64,000 nt of DNA from Rhodanobacter sp. DHG33 (GCF_014843005.1 NZ_JACYXM010000002.1:310001-374000); one strand, 5' to 3'; shown: positions 26,902-35,697, counted from the first letter of the stretch. A program made the numbers and translations. Notes: a model not told the origin generated them from the sequence alone.

Positions 26902-27498
26902 ATGTCTTCCTCTCCCCTCCTGTCCAGCCTCATCGAGGCGCTGCGCTGCCTGCCCGGGGTAGGCGGCAAGAGCGCCCAGCGGATGGCTTTCCATTTGCTG
27001 GAGCGCGACCGTGAGCGCGGCCTGAAGCTGGCCGATGCGCTGCGCGAAGCGATGCAGCGCATCGGACATTGCACACGTTGCCGCAATTTCAGCGAGGAGC
27101 CGTTGTGCGCGATCTGCGCCAGCAGCAGCCGCGACCGCCAATTGCTTTGCGTGGTGGAGTCGCCGGTGGATCTGGCGGCTATCGAGCAGGCCACCGGCTA
27201 TCGCGGGCATTACTTCGTATTGCACGGCCGGTTGTCTCCGCTGGATGGCCTGGGGCCGGAGGAGCTGGGCCTGGCGCAGCTCACGCAGCGCCTGGGCGAG
27301 GGCGACGTGGAAGAGCTCATCATCGCCACCAACCCCACCGTGGAAGGCGAGGCCACGGCGCACTATCTGGCGCAGCTGGCCCGTGCCGGCGGCGTGCGGC
27401 CCACGCGGCTGGCGCATGGCGTGCCCCTGGGCGGCGAGTTGGAATACGTGGACCGCGGCACGCTGGCGCATGCGTTCGGTGGCCGCCAGCTACTCTAA
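26902..27498 (+). CDS. recR: Recombination protein RecR
   Basis: RecR with RecO loads RecA on gapped DNA. The 198-residue product contains the helix-hairpin-helix region [20 protein letters not shown], a zinc finger [16 protein letters not shown], the Toprim segment [15 protein letters not shown] through [17 protein letters not shown] and the closing [13 protein letters not shown]-like region (here [15 protein letters not shown]). Length matches the family (about 200). It starts seven bases after ybaB. Confidence 0.97.
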   Translation: MSSSPLLSSLIEALRCLPGVGGKSAQRMAFHLLERDRERGLKLADALREAMQRIGHCTRCRNFSEEPLCAICASSSRDRQLLCVVESPVDLAAIEQATGYRGHYFVLHGRLSPLDGLGPEELGLAQLTQRLGEGDVEELIIATNPTVEGEATAHYLAQLARAGGVRPTRLAHGVPLGGELEYVDRGTLAHAFGGRQLL

Positions 27499-27576
27499 GC
27501 CTTGCGGTCGATCCATGATCGCGAAAATCAAGCGGGCGGTCCTCCCTGCCCGCATTCTTCAGATCAGGACAACGAC

Positions 27577-27921
27577 ATGGCTGACACCATTTTCGACAAG
27601 ATCGTCCGGCGCGAAATCCCCGCGGACATCGTCTACGAGAACGATGAACTGCTGGCGTTCCGCGACCTGAATCCGCAGGCACCGGTGCACGTGCTTTTCA
27701 TTCCGAAGAAGGCCATCCCCACCCTGGACGATGCCGCACCGGAAGATGCCGCGTTGCTGGGGCGTCTCCTGCTGGCCGTCGCCGACTATGCCCGGCGCGA
27801 GGGCTTCGCCGAGCAGGGCTATCGCGTGGTGAACAATTGCCGCGAATACGGCGGGCAGACCGTGTACCACCTGCACCTGCATGTGCTTGCCGGGCGCCGC
27901 ATGGGCTGGCCGCCGGGCTGA
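27577..27921 (+). CDS. hinT: HIT family nucleotide-binding hydrolase (HinT-like)
   Basis: The 114-residue protein has the histidine triad HLHLH (VYHLHLHVLAGR near the C-terminus) and the typical opening DTIFDKIVRREIPADIVYE. HinT-type enzymes hydrolyse AMP-linked phosphoramidates and lysyl-AMP. ATG 27577 follows AGGACAACGAC. It lies 78 bp after recR and ends at a strong bidirectional terminator. Confidence 0.93.
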   Translation: MADTIFDKIVRREIPADIVYENDELLAFRDLNPQAPVHVLFIPKKAIPTLDDAAPEDAALLGRLLLAVADYARREGFAEQGYRVVNNCREYGGQTVYHLHLHVLAGRRMGWPPG

Positions 27922-27938
27922 TCGCCGGCAATAACGGC

Positions 27939-27981
27939 GCGCACGAAAAAGCCGGCCCAGGTGGCCGGCTTTTTCGTGCGC
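27939..27981. terminator. Strong bidirectional intrinsic terminator
   Basis: A 19-bp stem (27939-27957 with 27963-27981) with a CAGGT loop contains AAAAA on the left and TTTTT on the right. It separates the convergent HIT gene and Slp lipoprotein gene. Confidence 0.92.
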
Positions 27982-27995
27982 ATGCAGGTTACTTG

Positions 27996-28583
27996 TTACT
28001 TGCCGGGCGGCGGAGCAGGGCGCACCACGATCACGCGCGGACCGCCCCAGTAGCCGCCACCCCAGCCGCCCCATGGGCCATAACCCCAGGGGCCACCCCA
28101 GTACGGATCGTAGAAGCCGGGCGGATAAGGCGTACCCACGTACACCGGGCGCTTCGGCCACAGATAGACCACGTCGGCTTCCACGCGCGGGTAGGGATAG
28201 CTGTAGTCGCCCACCTTCTTGGTCACCGTGCCGTTGATGGTGCCGGTGACGGTCAGCTCGCGACCGCGGGTGAACACTTCGGGATCGTAGAAGCCGCTGT
28301 GGCAGGCCACGAAACGACCCTGGCTGTCGCTCGCGTTGCCCAGTTCGGGACGGGCCTGGCCATCCAGCGGACGGCCCAGGATGTAGAAGCAGGTTTCCTG
28401 CGGACCCGGCTCGGTCTTGATGATCTCGCCGCCCCAGCGCACGCGGGTGCCGCTGGCGCCGCCGGGCTGGACCGAGACGCTGGTGACGTTGGCGTAGTTG
28501 CCTTGGAGTGGTTGCGGCATGGTCGCGCAGCCGCCCAGCAGGGCGACGGCCGTGATTAGCGCGAGTGGACGGTACAGCGACAT
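27996..28583 (-). CDS. slp: Slp family outer-membrane lipoprotein
   Basis: The 195-residue product has a signal peptide with lipobox LGGC (Cys19) and the Slp core: NYANVTSVSVQPGGASGTRVRWGGEI, ETCFYILGRPLDGQARP, VACHSGFYDPEVFTRGRELT and VTGTINGTVTKKVGDYSYPYP. The last 40 residues are rich in Gly, Trp, Tyr and Pro (PYWGGPWGYGPWGG), an extension common in this group. E. coli Slp is starvation-induced. ATG 28583 gives the normal lipoprotein signal; the longer in-frame start has no signal character. Confidence 0.92.
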   Translation of the reverse strand: MSLYRPLALITAVALLGGCATMPQPLQGNYANVTSVSVQPGGASGTRVRWGGEIIKTEPGPQETCFYILGRPLDGQARPELGNASDSQGRFVACHSGFYDPEVFTRGRELTVTGTINGTVTKKVGDYSYPYPRVEADVVYLWPKRPVYVGTPYPPGFYDPYWGGPWGYGPWGGWGGGYWGGPRVIVVRPAPPPGK

Positions 28584-28630
28584 GGCGGTTTCTCCATCAC
28601 GTGAATATGGGGGCACAACCCGGTTAACGC

Positions 28631-30589
28631 TTATTTGACCACGCGGCTGACAGGAAAATCCCGCACCCCGCGTTGCAGTGCCCGCAAGGATTCAGTCTTG
28701 GGTTCGTTATGGGCATAGCGCAGTTCGAGATAGTGATGCATCAGTTCCATCAACCTGCCGTGTTGTGCGGGCAGCGAACGGGCGGCGCGCTGCAGGAAAT
28801 CGCGCGGACCTTCGCTTGTCCGTCGCGTTACGCCCATCCGCGCCAGCTTGCGTTCGAGCCGATGCAGCGCGGCGAGTGCGGCATCTTCCGGCTCGCGCTT
28901 CCGCCACACCCACGCCAGCCCGATCAGCATGGCCAGCACGCAGGATGCGGCGAGCAGCAACGCCAGCGTGGACGTCTCCACCTCGCTGATGCCGAATGGC
29001 TTCAACAGCCCGCGCTGGCGCAGCGCGTCGAAGCCATTAACGCCCAGGTTCCACCAGCGGTTGACGATGTCCCAGCGATTGCGCAGCGATTGCAGCCAGC
29101 CGTTTTCGTACCACGGTAGTTGGCCGGGCGTGGCCGCATCGGCACCCAAGCTGATGCGTTGCGGACGCACGGCAGCGGTGGGATCGACGCGCACCCAGCC
29201 GCGGCCGGCCAGCCACACCTCGCTCCATGCGTGCGCATCGGAATTGCGCACCAGCAGGTAGCTGCCCATCGCGTTCCAGTAGCCGCCCTGGTAGCCGGTG
29301 ACGACGCGGGCAGGGATGCCGGCGGCGCGCATCAGCAGGGTGAAGGCCGACGCGTAGTGCTCGCAGAAGCCCTCGCGGGTGCCGAACAGGAAATCGTCCA
29401 TCGCGTCGCGCCCCAGCGGCGCGGGCGCCAGCGTGTAGCGGAAGCCGCCGTCGTGGAACAGCGCCAATGCGGTCCGTACGATGGCGGCATTATCGTCGCC
29501 CTGTTGCCGCCGCCATGACCGGCCCAGCGCCAGTGTGCGCGGATCGAAGCCGTCCGGCAGTTGCAGCCAGCGCGCCTGGCCGCGGCCGGGTTGCGGCTCC
29601 AACAGGTAATGGGTGGCGGAGGTCAGCGAATAGTCGCGCAGGCTGTCCACCGGTTTGTCGGCGACGATCACGCGGTCGCGGAGCAGGCTGGCATCGGCCG
29701 GTGCAGCCAGCGGCATGTCCAGCGAGGGCAGTACACGCTGGTGGGTCGGCTCCAGGCTGACGCGATAGCGGACGGTGCCGGCGGCTTGCAGTGATGCGGG
29801 CGGCTGGCCGCCGATACCGCGATCTGCCGTCCAGCTGGTGCCGTCGTAGAAGCCCAAGACATAAGCGCGGAAGTAGCGCTGGCCGGATGGCGGCGGCGGT
29901 CCGTCGAAGCTCACGCGCAAGGCAGGGCTGTCGTCGAGCAGCACCTGGCTGAAGCCGGATGGCGTCATGCTGTCGGCCAGGCCGCTGCGCTGTTCGCTGC
30001 GGTTCGGCGATCCCCACAGCGGCGAGCTCAAGCGCGGCACCAGCAGGAAAGCCAGCATGGCCAGCGGCAGCGCAATGGCCAGCAGGGCGATGCCGGGCAG
30101 GAGTTCGCGCCACAGGGTGGCGGGCACGCGGCGTCCCGGTTCCAGCGAGCGCAGCGTGGCCAGCGGCGGCAGCAGGCCCAAGGCCACCGCGCCGGTGGCG
30201 GCGAGTCCCTGGTCGAACAGCAGCGCGGCCATCAGGGCGAAGCAGGCGAAGCCCATGCCCACGCGCGCATCGCGCACGGTTTCGGTTTCCAGCAGCTTCA
30301 TCACCAGCAGGCCGATGGCCAGCGTGGTGCCGGGCTCCTGTCCGAACAGGTTGCCGTACTGTTCGACGACGGCCAGCACCAGCAGTGCCAGGAGCGGAAG
30401 TTTCAGCCATGCCGGCGCGTGCGCGCGGTGGTTGCGACGCTGCCACCAGCGCAGGCCGAGAATCAGCATCAGCGGCGCGCCGAGCCACCACGGCAGATGG
30501 GGCATGTGCAGCGCTATCACCACGGCGGTGGACAGCGCGGCGAGGTCGAAGCTGCGCCGGTCCAGCGGCGTGGTCGCAGCCGCGCTCAT
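28631..30589 (-). CDS. TgpA-like membrane transglutaminase (DUF3488-transglutaminase core)
   Basis: The 652-residue inner-membrane protein has several N-terminal helices (about 15-220, DUF3488 region), a periplasmic transglutaminase core and a further helix near 555-575. The core shows the catalytic Cys409 in GFCEHYASAFTLLMRAAGIPAR, the His in DAHAWSEVWL and Asp in VRVDPTAAVRP. Pseudomonas aeruginosa TgpA is a reported essential member with this architecture; its substrate is unclear. The ATG at 30589 overlaps the DUF58 stop, and it is the last gene of the GYF-RDD/MoxR/DUF58/transglutaminase operon. Confidence 0.92.
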   Translation of the reverse strand: MSAAATTPLDRRSFDLAALSTAVVIALHMPHLPWWLGAPLMLILGLRWWQRRNHRAHAPAWLKLPLLALLVLAVVEQYGNLFGQEPGTTLAIGLLVMKLLETETVRDARVGMGFACFALMAALLFDQGLAATGAVALGLLPPLATLRSLEPGRRVPATLWRELLPGIALLAIALPLAMLAFLLVPRLSSPLWGSPNRSEQRSGLADSMTPSGFSQVLLDDSPALRVSFDGPPPPSGQRYFRAYVLGFYDGTSWTADRGIGGQPPASLQAAGTVRYRVSLEPTHQRVLPSLDMPLAAPADASLLRDRVIVADKPVDSLRDYSLTSATHYLLEPQPGRGQARWLQLPDGFDPRTLALGRSWRRQQGDDNAAIVRTALALFHDGGFRYTLAPAPLGRDAMDDFLFGTREGFCEHYASAFTLLMRAAGIPARVVTGYQGGYWNAMGSYLLVRNSDAHAWSEVWLAGRGWVRVDPTAAVRPQRISLGADAATPGQLPWYENGWLQSLRNRWDIVNRWWNLGVNGFDALRQRGLLKPFGISEVETSTLALLLAASCVLAMLIGLAWVWRKREPEDAALAALHRLERKLARMGVTRRTSEGPRDFLQRAARSLPAQHGRLMELMHHYLELRYAHNEPKTESLRALQRGVRDFPVSRVVK

Positions 30590-31533
30590 GGCAATACCGC
30601 CAACGCGCTCATGCAGCGCGCGTAGTGCGCCGGGCCGCTGCCGGTGTCGATGCGTTCGTCCGGCAGGTGCAGGCTGTAACGGCGGCCCTGCGCTTCGGCC
30701 TCGCCCAGCCATCGGGCCAGTCGGGCGATGCGCGTTTCGCGGTCGAGCGAGCGCAAGGCATGCCAATCCAGCAGCCAGGTTTCGCGCGGCTGCGGGCGAT
30801 CGAAATCCTTCACCAGGAGATCGTGATGGCGGGCGCTGGCTTTCCATGCGATGTGGCGGGGCGCGTCGCCGCGGCGGTAGTCGCGCAACGCGGCCAGGTC
30901 CTCGCCCGCTTGCGGACGCAGGCGGCCGGGCGCGTCGGCCGGAAGAAGCGGCGGCGGTCCTGCCTGTTCCGGCCGCGGCCACACCAGCACGGATTGCTGC
31001 GGATGCAGCCAGCTCCAGGCGCGGAACAATCCCAGCGGCCAAGTGCTCCAGACGCGCAGCCGGGGCAGTTCCAGCCAGCCGCGCTGCGCCGTGGGCAGGC
31101 GCAGCTTCAATTCGGCCACGCCATCCACGGCAAATGCATGCGTTTCCCCGTCGCAGTCCAGCCGCACGGCTTCGCGCATGCGTGGCGCGGAGAAATCCAG
31201 CGCCAGTTCCAGCGGGTCGCCGGCGATCGCGTGGCCGGCGCGGATGCCGCGCAGGCGCAGGCCGTCCAGTGTGCGGAAGGCGAGCAGCATGCTGGATGCG
31301 CAAGCCGCGCCGAGCAGGCAGGTCAGCAGCAGCGCGGCATTGTTCGCGTAGTTCAGCGCGCCCACCATCATGACCAGCAGCAGCACGCTGAAGGCCATCC
31401 CGAACGCGCTGGGGACGATGTAGATGCGGCGCCGGTCCAGTTCGATCGGCAGCGGCTCGGGCTTGCGCAGGCGGGTGAGTGCGGGCAGGCGGCGTTCGGC
31501 CCGTTGCGCGAGCCTGCGTAATGCGGCGCGCAT
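30586..31533 (-). CDS. DUF58 domain protein
   Basis: The 315-residue product has two N-terminal helices (about 38-85), a beta-rich middle, and the DUF58 signature around GEDLAALRDYRRGDAPRHIAWKASAR (about 205-230), followed by a von Willebrand-like fold that keeps LLDW. DUF58 proteins regularly pair with MoxR ATPases and are thought to be their clients or adaptors. ATG 31533 shares a base with the MoxR stop, and the stop overlaps the transglutaminase start, so translation is coupled. Confidence 0.9.
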   Translation of the reverse strand: MRAALRRLAQRAERRLPALTRLRKPEPLPIELDRRRIYIVPSAFGMAFSVLLLVMMVGALNYANNAALLLTCLLGAACASSMLLAFRTLDGLRLRGIRAGHAIAGDPLELALDFSAPRMREAVRLDCDGETHAFAVDGVAELKLRLPTAQRGWLELPRLRVWSTWPLGLFRAWSWLHPQQSVLVWPRPEQAGPPPLLPADAPGRLRPQAGEDLAALRDYRRGDAPRHIAWKASARHHDLLVKDFDRPQPRETWLLDWHALRSLDRETRIARLARWLGEAEAQGRRYSLHLPDERIDTGSGPAHYARCMSALAVLP

Positions 31534-32480
31534 CAGTCCACCGCCACCTCGGCGAGCAACTGGCGCGCCAGGGCGTCGCCGCTGGCGCCGCGCGCCGCTA
31601 CCAGTCGGTGCGCGGCCAGCGGCACGAACAGCGCCTGCACGTCTTCCGGCAAGACATAGGCGCGCTTGTGCAGCAGCGCCCATGTGCGCGCGACGGCGAG
31701 CAGCGAAAGGCCGGCGCGTGGCGACAGGCCCGTGCGGATGTCGGAATGGCGTCGGCTGGCGGCGAGCAAAGCCTGCAGGTAATCGAGCAGGGCAGGGCTG
31801 GCGGTGATCGCCTGCGCCTGCCGGCGCAGCGCGAGCAGGGCGGTGCCATCCAGCGAAGGCATCAGCGTGGCCAGCAGGTCATGGCGGTCGGTGCCGGTCA
31901 GCAGTTCGCGTTCGGCGGAGGAGTCGGGATAACCCAGCGACAGACGCAACATGAAGCGGTCGAGCTGCGAGTCGGGCAACGGGAACGTACCGGCCAGATC
32001 CAGCGGGTTCTGCGTGGCGACCACGAAGAACGGCTGCGGCAGTGCGTGCGTCTGGCCGTCCACGGTGACCTGGCCTTCGGCCATCGCCTCAAGCAACGCG
32101 CTTTGCGTTTTCGGCGTGGCGCGGTTGATCTCGTCGGCCAGCAGCAGCCCGCCGAAGATCGGGCCGGGATGGAAACGGAACTGGCCGCTTTCGCGCTCGT
32201 ACACGCTGACGCCGAGGATGTCCGAGGGGAGCAGGTCGCTGGTGAACTGCACGCGCTGGAATTCCAGCGCGAAGCTGGCGGCCAGCGCGTGCGCCAGCGT
32301 GGTCTTGCCCACGCCGGGGACGTCTTCCAGCAGCAGGTGGCCGCCGGCAATCAGGCAGGCCAGCGCCAGTTTCACCTGCCGCGCCTTGCCCAGCACGACG
32401 CGGTTGAGTTGCGCTTCGGCGGCGGCGAGTCGTTGGCGCAGCTCGTCGGCGGCAGGCTGGGTCGGCAAGGGCTGGCTCAT
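31533..32480 (-). CDS. MoxR family AAA+ ATPase
   Basis: The 315-residue cytoplasmic ATPase has Walker A in LLEDVPGVGKTTLAHALA, the MoxR hallmark FTSDLLPSDILGVSVYE, Walker B LLADEINRA and the PKTQSALLEAMAEGQVTVDG sensor region. MoxR proteins act as chaperone-like unfoldases in assembly of metal-containing or envelope complexes. Start ATG 32480 overlaps the stop of the upstream fusion gene (ATGA), and its own stop overlaps the DUF58 start. Confidence 0.95.
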   Translation of the reverse strand: MSQPLPTQPAADELRQRLAAAEAQLNRVVLGKARQVKLALACLIAGGHLLLEDVPGVGKTTLAHALAASFALEFQRVQFTSDLLPSDILGVSVYERESGQFRFHPGPIFGGLLLADEINRATPKTQSALLEAMAEGQVTVDGQTHALPQPFFVVATQNPLDLAGTFPLPDSQLDRFMLRLSLGYPDSSAERELLTGTDRHDLLATLMPSLDGTALLALRRQAQAITASPALLDYLQALLAASRRHSDIRTGLSPRAGLSLLAVARTWALLHKRAYVLPEDVQALFVPLAAHRLVAARGASGDALARQLLAEVAVD

Positions 32481-33673
32481 CGCTGGCTTGGCTCGCGGCA
32501 ATTCATCGGCAGGGAGCGGTCGGCCACTTCCGAGCTGCAGCGCCAGGTCGGAGCGACGCCGCTGTCCTTGTCCATCGTCAGCCAGATCCGCTTGCCGTCG
32601 AGCATGGACTGGTTCGGTGCGTGCAAGGTGAGCTCCAGTGCACAGCTGCCGCCGTCCTTCATGCTGCCGACCGTGATGGATTGCAACTGCTTGCTGGCAT
32701 AGCTGTCGGCGTCGCGGATGCCGGCTTCGCCGTTGACCGGGCACTTCCCGCTGGTTTGCCATGCCTCGACGACTTGCGCTTTCAGCGGTTCGGCCTGTGC
32801 GATGGCGTTGACGACCTCCGCGCGTTGCAGATAGTTCTGATAGGAAGGAATCGCGATGGCTGCGAGTATCGCGATCACCGGCACGATCAGGAACACGCCG
32901 ACCACCAGCAGGATGAGGCAGCCGGACGACTGCCGGTTCTGCCGCTCCGGGTGGTCGGTAAAGGCCCAGCGATCCGTCACCAGCGTGCTCGCCACCATGT
33001 CGTGCAGGGCTTGCTTGCGTTCGGTGAAAGCGGCCATCAGGAAGCCGATGTCCAGCGTGAGATGGGACAGCGCCGCGGCGAACCAGCGGCCGATGGCGTG
33101 CTTCCAGCTGATCCTCCGGCCTTCCAGGTCGGTGACCTTGATGCCCAGCGCGCGCTTGCCCAGCGTGGCCTGGTGCACCGAGCTTTCCTGCAGCGAGTAG
33201 TAAAGCAGGGCCACACCGAAGCCGATCGGATAGACCAGCAGGATCCACAAGGCATGGGACGGATCGGGATTGCCCGCATGCGCCAGCGACGACAGGCCAA
33301 CCATCAGCGCGAGCACGAAGATCAGCACGAAATTGATCACGCCGAGGATCAGCCCGTCCAGCAGGTAGGCGGCTGCACGGCGCACAAAGCCGGCGTAGAC
33401 CACATCCGCGGACGCCGCCGCGAACGGAGCCGGCGTGCTGAAGCGCGGCGGCGGAACTGCGGGTGGCGGCGGCGGTGGCGCGGTGGGCTGGCCTAGGCCC
33501 AGTTCATCGGCCAGCGAGGACAGCGGCTGCCATTGCGCCAGTCCTTCGCGCCAGACCAGCGTATCGGGCGACAGCCGCTCGCGCCCGATGATATGCAGGA
33601 ACTCTTCGCGCGACACCGGGCCCTGCTGCTGTCCGTTGCGGTCCGCGTAATACCAGGTCGTTTCCGTGCTCAT
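32477..33673 (-). CDS. GYF_2-RDD membrane protein with C-terminal pilin-like domain
   Basis: The 398-residue protein has three parts. Residues about 5-58 are a GYF_2 (DUF4339) module (WYYADRNGQQQGPVSREEF...WREGLAQWQPL). After a Pro-rich linker (65-77), residues about 92-233 form an RDD domain with membrane helices (GFVRRAAAYLLDGLI, GKRALGIKVTDLEGRRISWK). Residues about 252-393 resemble a type IV pilin: hydrophobic LILLVVGVFLIVPVIAILAA, then IAIPSYQNYLQRAEVVNAIA and four cysteines (311, 344, 379, 392). The prepilin cleavage motif and Glu5 are absent. It overlaps moxR by four bases and heads the operon. Function unknown. Confidence 0.85.
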   Translation of the reverse strand: MSTETTWYYADRNGQQQGPVSREEFLHIIGRERLSPDTLVWREGLAQWQPLSSLADELGLGQPTAPPPPPPAVPPPRFSTPAPFAAASADVVYAGFVRRAAAYLLDGLILGVINFVLIFVLALMVGLSSLAHAGNPDPSHALWILLVYPIGFGVALLYYSLQESSVHQATLGKRALGIKVTDLEGRRISWKHAIGRWFAAALSHLTLDIGFLMAAFTERKQALHDMVASTLVTDRWAFTDHPERQNRQSSGCLILLVVGVFLIVPVIAILAAIAIPSYQNYLQRAEVVNAIAQAEPLKAQVVEAWQTSGKCPVNGEAGIRDADSYASKQLQSITVGSMKDGGSCALELTLHAPNQSMLDGKRIWLTMDKDSGVAPTWRCSSEVADRSLPMNCREPSQR

Positions 33674-33743
33674 GATGCTCCCCCTTGAAGTCCATGCCGG
33701 CAGATTAGCGGCAGCCCGCGCGGGCTGTCACCGGCATCGGGGG

Positions 33744-34334
33744 TTACGGCACGGCCACGCCTGCCGAGCGCAGCATCCTGGCCAGTGCGATCAAGGGCAG
33801 GCCGATCAGGGCGCTGGGATCTTCGCTGGCGATGCGCTCGAACAGGCTGATGCCCAGCCCCTCGCACTTGAAGCTGCCGGCGCAATCCAGCGGTTGTTCG
33901 CGTGCCACGTAACGCTCGATTTCCGCCGCACTCAGTGCGCGGAAGTGCACATCGGTGCGATCGACGTGCAGTTGCTGGCGGCCGTCGCGCGTGTCGAGCA
34001 GGCACAGCGCGGTGCGGAAATGCACCACGCGGCCGGAACTGGCGGCGAGCTGCGCGCGGGCGTTGGCAGCGTTGCCGGGTTTGTCCAGGGTTTCGCCATC
34101 CAGCTCGGCGACCTGGTCGGAGCCGATCACCAGCGCTCCGGCGAGGCCATCGGCCACGGCCGTTGCCTTGGCGATCGCGAGCCGCGCCGCACGCGCGTCG
34201 GGCGCTTCGCCGGGCAGGGCGGTTTCGTCCGTGCCGGGTGCGCGCTGCGCGAATTCCGGCAGCAGGCGGCGCAGCAGCTCGGCCCGATAACGCGAGGTGG
34301 AAGCGAGGACGATGCGGGGCGTGCCGGTGTCCAT
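33744..34334 (-). CDS. yceF: Maf/YceF family nucleoside triphosphate pyrophosphatase
   Basis: The 196-residue house-cleaning enzyme hydrolyses modified nucleotides; the YceF branch prefers 7-methyl-GTP. Visible motifs are LASTSRYRAELLRRL at the N-terminus, GSDQVAELDGE (catalytic Asp) and GSFKCEGLGISLFERI. The SDQV/KCEG combination fits YceF rather than YhdE. It lies divergently near yceD-rpmF, the usual location, and its start shares a base with the stop of the upstream small membrane protein. Confidence 0.93.
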   Translation of the reverse strand: MDTGTPRIVLASTSRYRAELLRRLLPEFAQRAPGTDETALPGEAPDARAARLAIAKATAVADGLAGALVIGSDQVAELDGETLDKPGNAANARAQLAASSGRVVHFRTALCLLDTRDGRQQLHVDRTDVHFRALSAAEIERYVAREQPLDCAGSFKCEGLGISLFERIASEDPSALIGLPLIALARMLRSAGVAVP

Positions 34335-34780
34335 CAGGTGTCGCGGTGGATGTGTTCGCGCATGGCGCTGTCCAGGTCGCGCTGAGCGGCGTTCAGGGCC
34401 TGCAGCAGCGGCTGCAGGCGGTCGCGGCTGGCGCGCATGGCGGCGGCGGTTTCGTCCAATTCATGCTGGCTGGCGCGGGCCGCGTGGTCGCGGATCCAGA
34501 TGCGCTGGCGCAGCAGGGCCTGCAGGCCGGCGTCGACCGCGTGGCGGGCGTCCTGCTCGCCGGCGGCGGGCAGGTCGGGGTTGGTCGTCATGACCGCGTG
34601 CGCCTGCTGCAGGCCGGCGCGGCAGCTTTTCAGGTCGTTCTCCAGCCGGTCGGCGAGGTCGAGCAGCTGCTGCAGGCCGGCGGTGCGCCGGTTCTGCCAG
34701 CGGCGCGAGGTCAGCGCCCAGACCGATGCGACGACCAGGATCAGCAAGGCGACCACACCGAGCGTCAGGGGAAGGTTCAC
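34334..34780 (-). CDS. Hypothetical membrane-anchored coiled-coil protein
   Basis: The 148-residue product, read from GTG 34780, begins MNLPLTLGVVALLILVVASVWAL, a single membrane helix, followed by a long charged helical region (LQQLLDLADRLENDLKSC, LDETAAAMRASRDRLQPLLQ) likely to form a coiled coil. No family is recognised. The stop overlaps the yceF start, so the two are coupled. No strong Shine-Dalgarno precedes the GTG, so the start is uncertain; the ORF stays open to an ATG at 34867, but that leader looks non-coding. Confidence 0.6.
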   Translation of the reverse strand: MNLPLTLGVVALLILVVASVWALTSRRWQNRRTAGLQQLLDLADRLENDLKSCRAGLQQAHAVMTTNPDLPAAGEQDARHAVDAGLQALLRQRIWIRDHAARASQHELDETAAAMRASRDRLQPLLQALNAAQRDLDSAMREHIHRDT

Positions 34781-34920
34781 GCGGCAGCGCTCGGCGGGAG
34801 TGGGATGGGCATGCAGTCTGCCGCAAGCGGGCCATATCAGGCAAAATGCGCGAAAGGGATGACGCAAGCGCTTGATTGTCGGTTGACTTCAGCCGACCGT
34901 GAACTTACCATTCGCCGATT

Positions 34921-35439
34921 ATGTCCGTGACGTTGCCAGAGTCCGTGGACGCATGGCGCATGGTCTCGGCGCGGCGTTCGTTCGAGGGATCGATGCCTGT
35001 TGCCGCGTTCGGGCGCCTGTGTGGCGCGCTGGCCGACAACGAAGGCGAGGTGCGTTACCGGCTGGATTTCGGCCGCGACGAGCTGGGCACGGACTATGTG
35101 GATGTCCATGCGCAGGCGCCGCTGACGATGGTCTGCCAGCGCACGCTTGAGCCGTTCGTGCTGCCGGTGACGGTGGACAGCCGGCTCGGCCTGATCCGGC
35201 AGGAGCGCGACGAGGCGGGTCTGCCGCCGGGTTGTGAGCCGCTGCTGGTGGCCGAAGACGGTCGCCTGAATCCGGCGGATGTAGTAGAGGACGAGTTGTT
35301 GCTGGCCTTGCCGCTGGTGCCGGTGAACCCGGACAGCAGCCTGCCCGACGCGCTGGTGGATCGCGGCGAGTCGGAACAGGACGAGGTGCAGTTGCAAGAG
35401 AACAATCCGTTCGCGGTGTTGCGCGAGCTGAAAAAGTAA
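34921..35439 (+). CDS. yceD: YceD (DUF177) family protein, 23S rRNA accumulation
   Basis: The 172-residue protein has the DUF177 core: RYRLDFGRDELGTDYVDVHAQAP, then MVCQRTLEPFVLPVTVD with the conserved single Cys, and the acidic LNPADVVEDELLLALPLVP. The family is needed for normal 23S rRNA levels and always precedes rpmF, as here (63 bp gap). ATG 34921 gives MSVTLPESVDAWRMV, a normal N-terminus. Confidence 0.93.
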   Translation: MSVTLPESVDAWRMVSARRSFEGSMPVAAFGRLCGALADNEGEVRYRLDFGRDELGTDYVDVHAQAPLTMVCQRTLEPFVLPVTVDSRLGLIRQERDEAGLPPGCEPLLVAEDGRLNPADVVEDELLLALPLVPVNPDSSLPDALVDRGESEQDEVQLQENNPFAVLRELKK

Positions 35440-35502
35440 ACCGGTCGGGGCATGCAGCCCCGATCATGCGAATAACGAAACAGGTTCAGTTGGAGAACTA
35501 CC

Positions 35503-35697
35503 ATGGCCGTTGCCAAGAGCCGCCGTACCCCGTCCACCCGCGGCATGCGTCGCGCGCACGACAAGCTGAAGACCGTGCAGCTGTCCACCGACCCGACCAG
35601 CGGCGAGGTGCACCTGCGCCACCACGTCACCGCCGACGGTTTCTACCGCGGCAAGAAGGTCGTCGAGACCAAGGGTGCCGTGTCGGTCGAAGACTGA
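35503..35697 (+). CDS. rpmF: 50S ribosomal protein L32
   Basis: The 64-residue basic protein opens [20 protein letters not shown] and ends [18 protein letters not shown], matching L32. The cysteine zinc knuckle of some L32 forms is replaced by a Cys-free version ([11 protein letters not shown]), as in most gammaproteobacteria. GGAG lies eight bases upstream of ATG 35503. It lies 63 bp downstream of yceD and is probably co-transcribed with it. Confidence 0.97.
   Translation: MAVAKSRRTPSTRGMRRAHDKLKTVQLSTDPTSGEVHLRHHVTADGFYRGKKVVETKGAVSVED

Noticed and set aside
28631-31303. Extension of the transglutaminase frame to 31303
   Set aside because: The N-terminal part beyond 30589 overlaps DUF58 in another frame and has no homology; the ATG at 30589 couples to the DUF58 stop.
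31479-32702. Plus-strand 407-codon frame opposite moxR
   Set aside because: Antisense shadow; the minus-strand ATPase motifs are intact and the operon overlaps are consistent.
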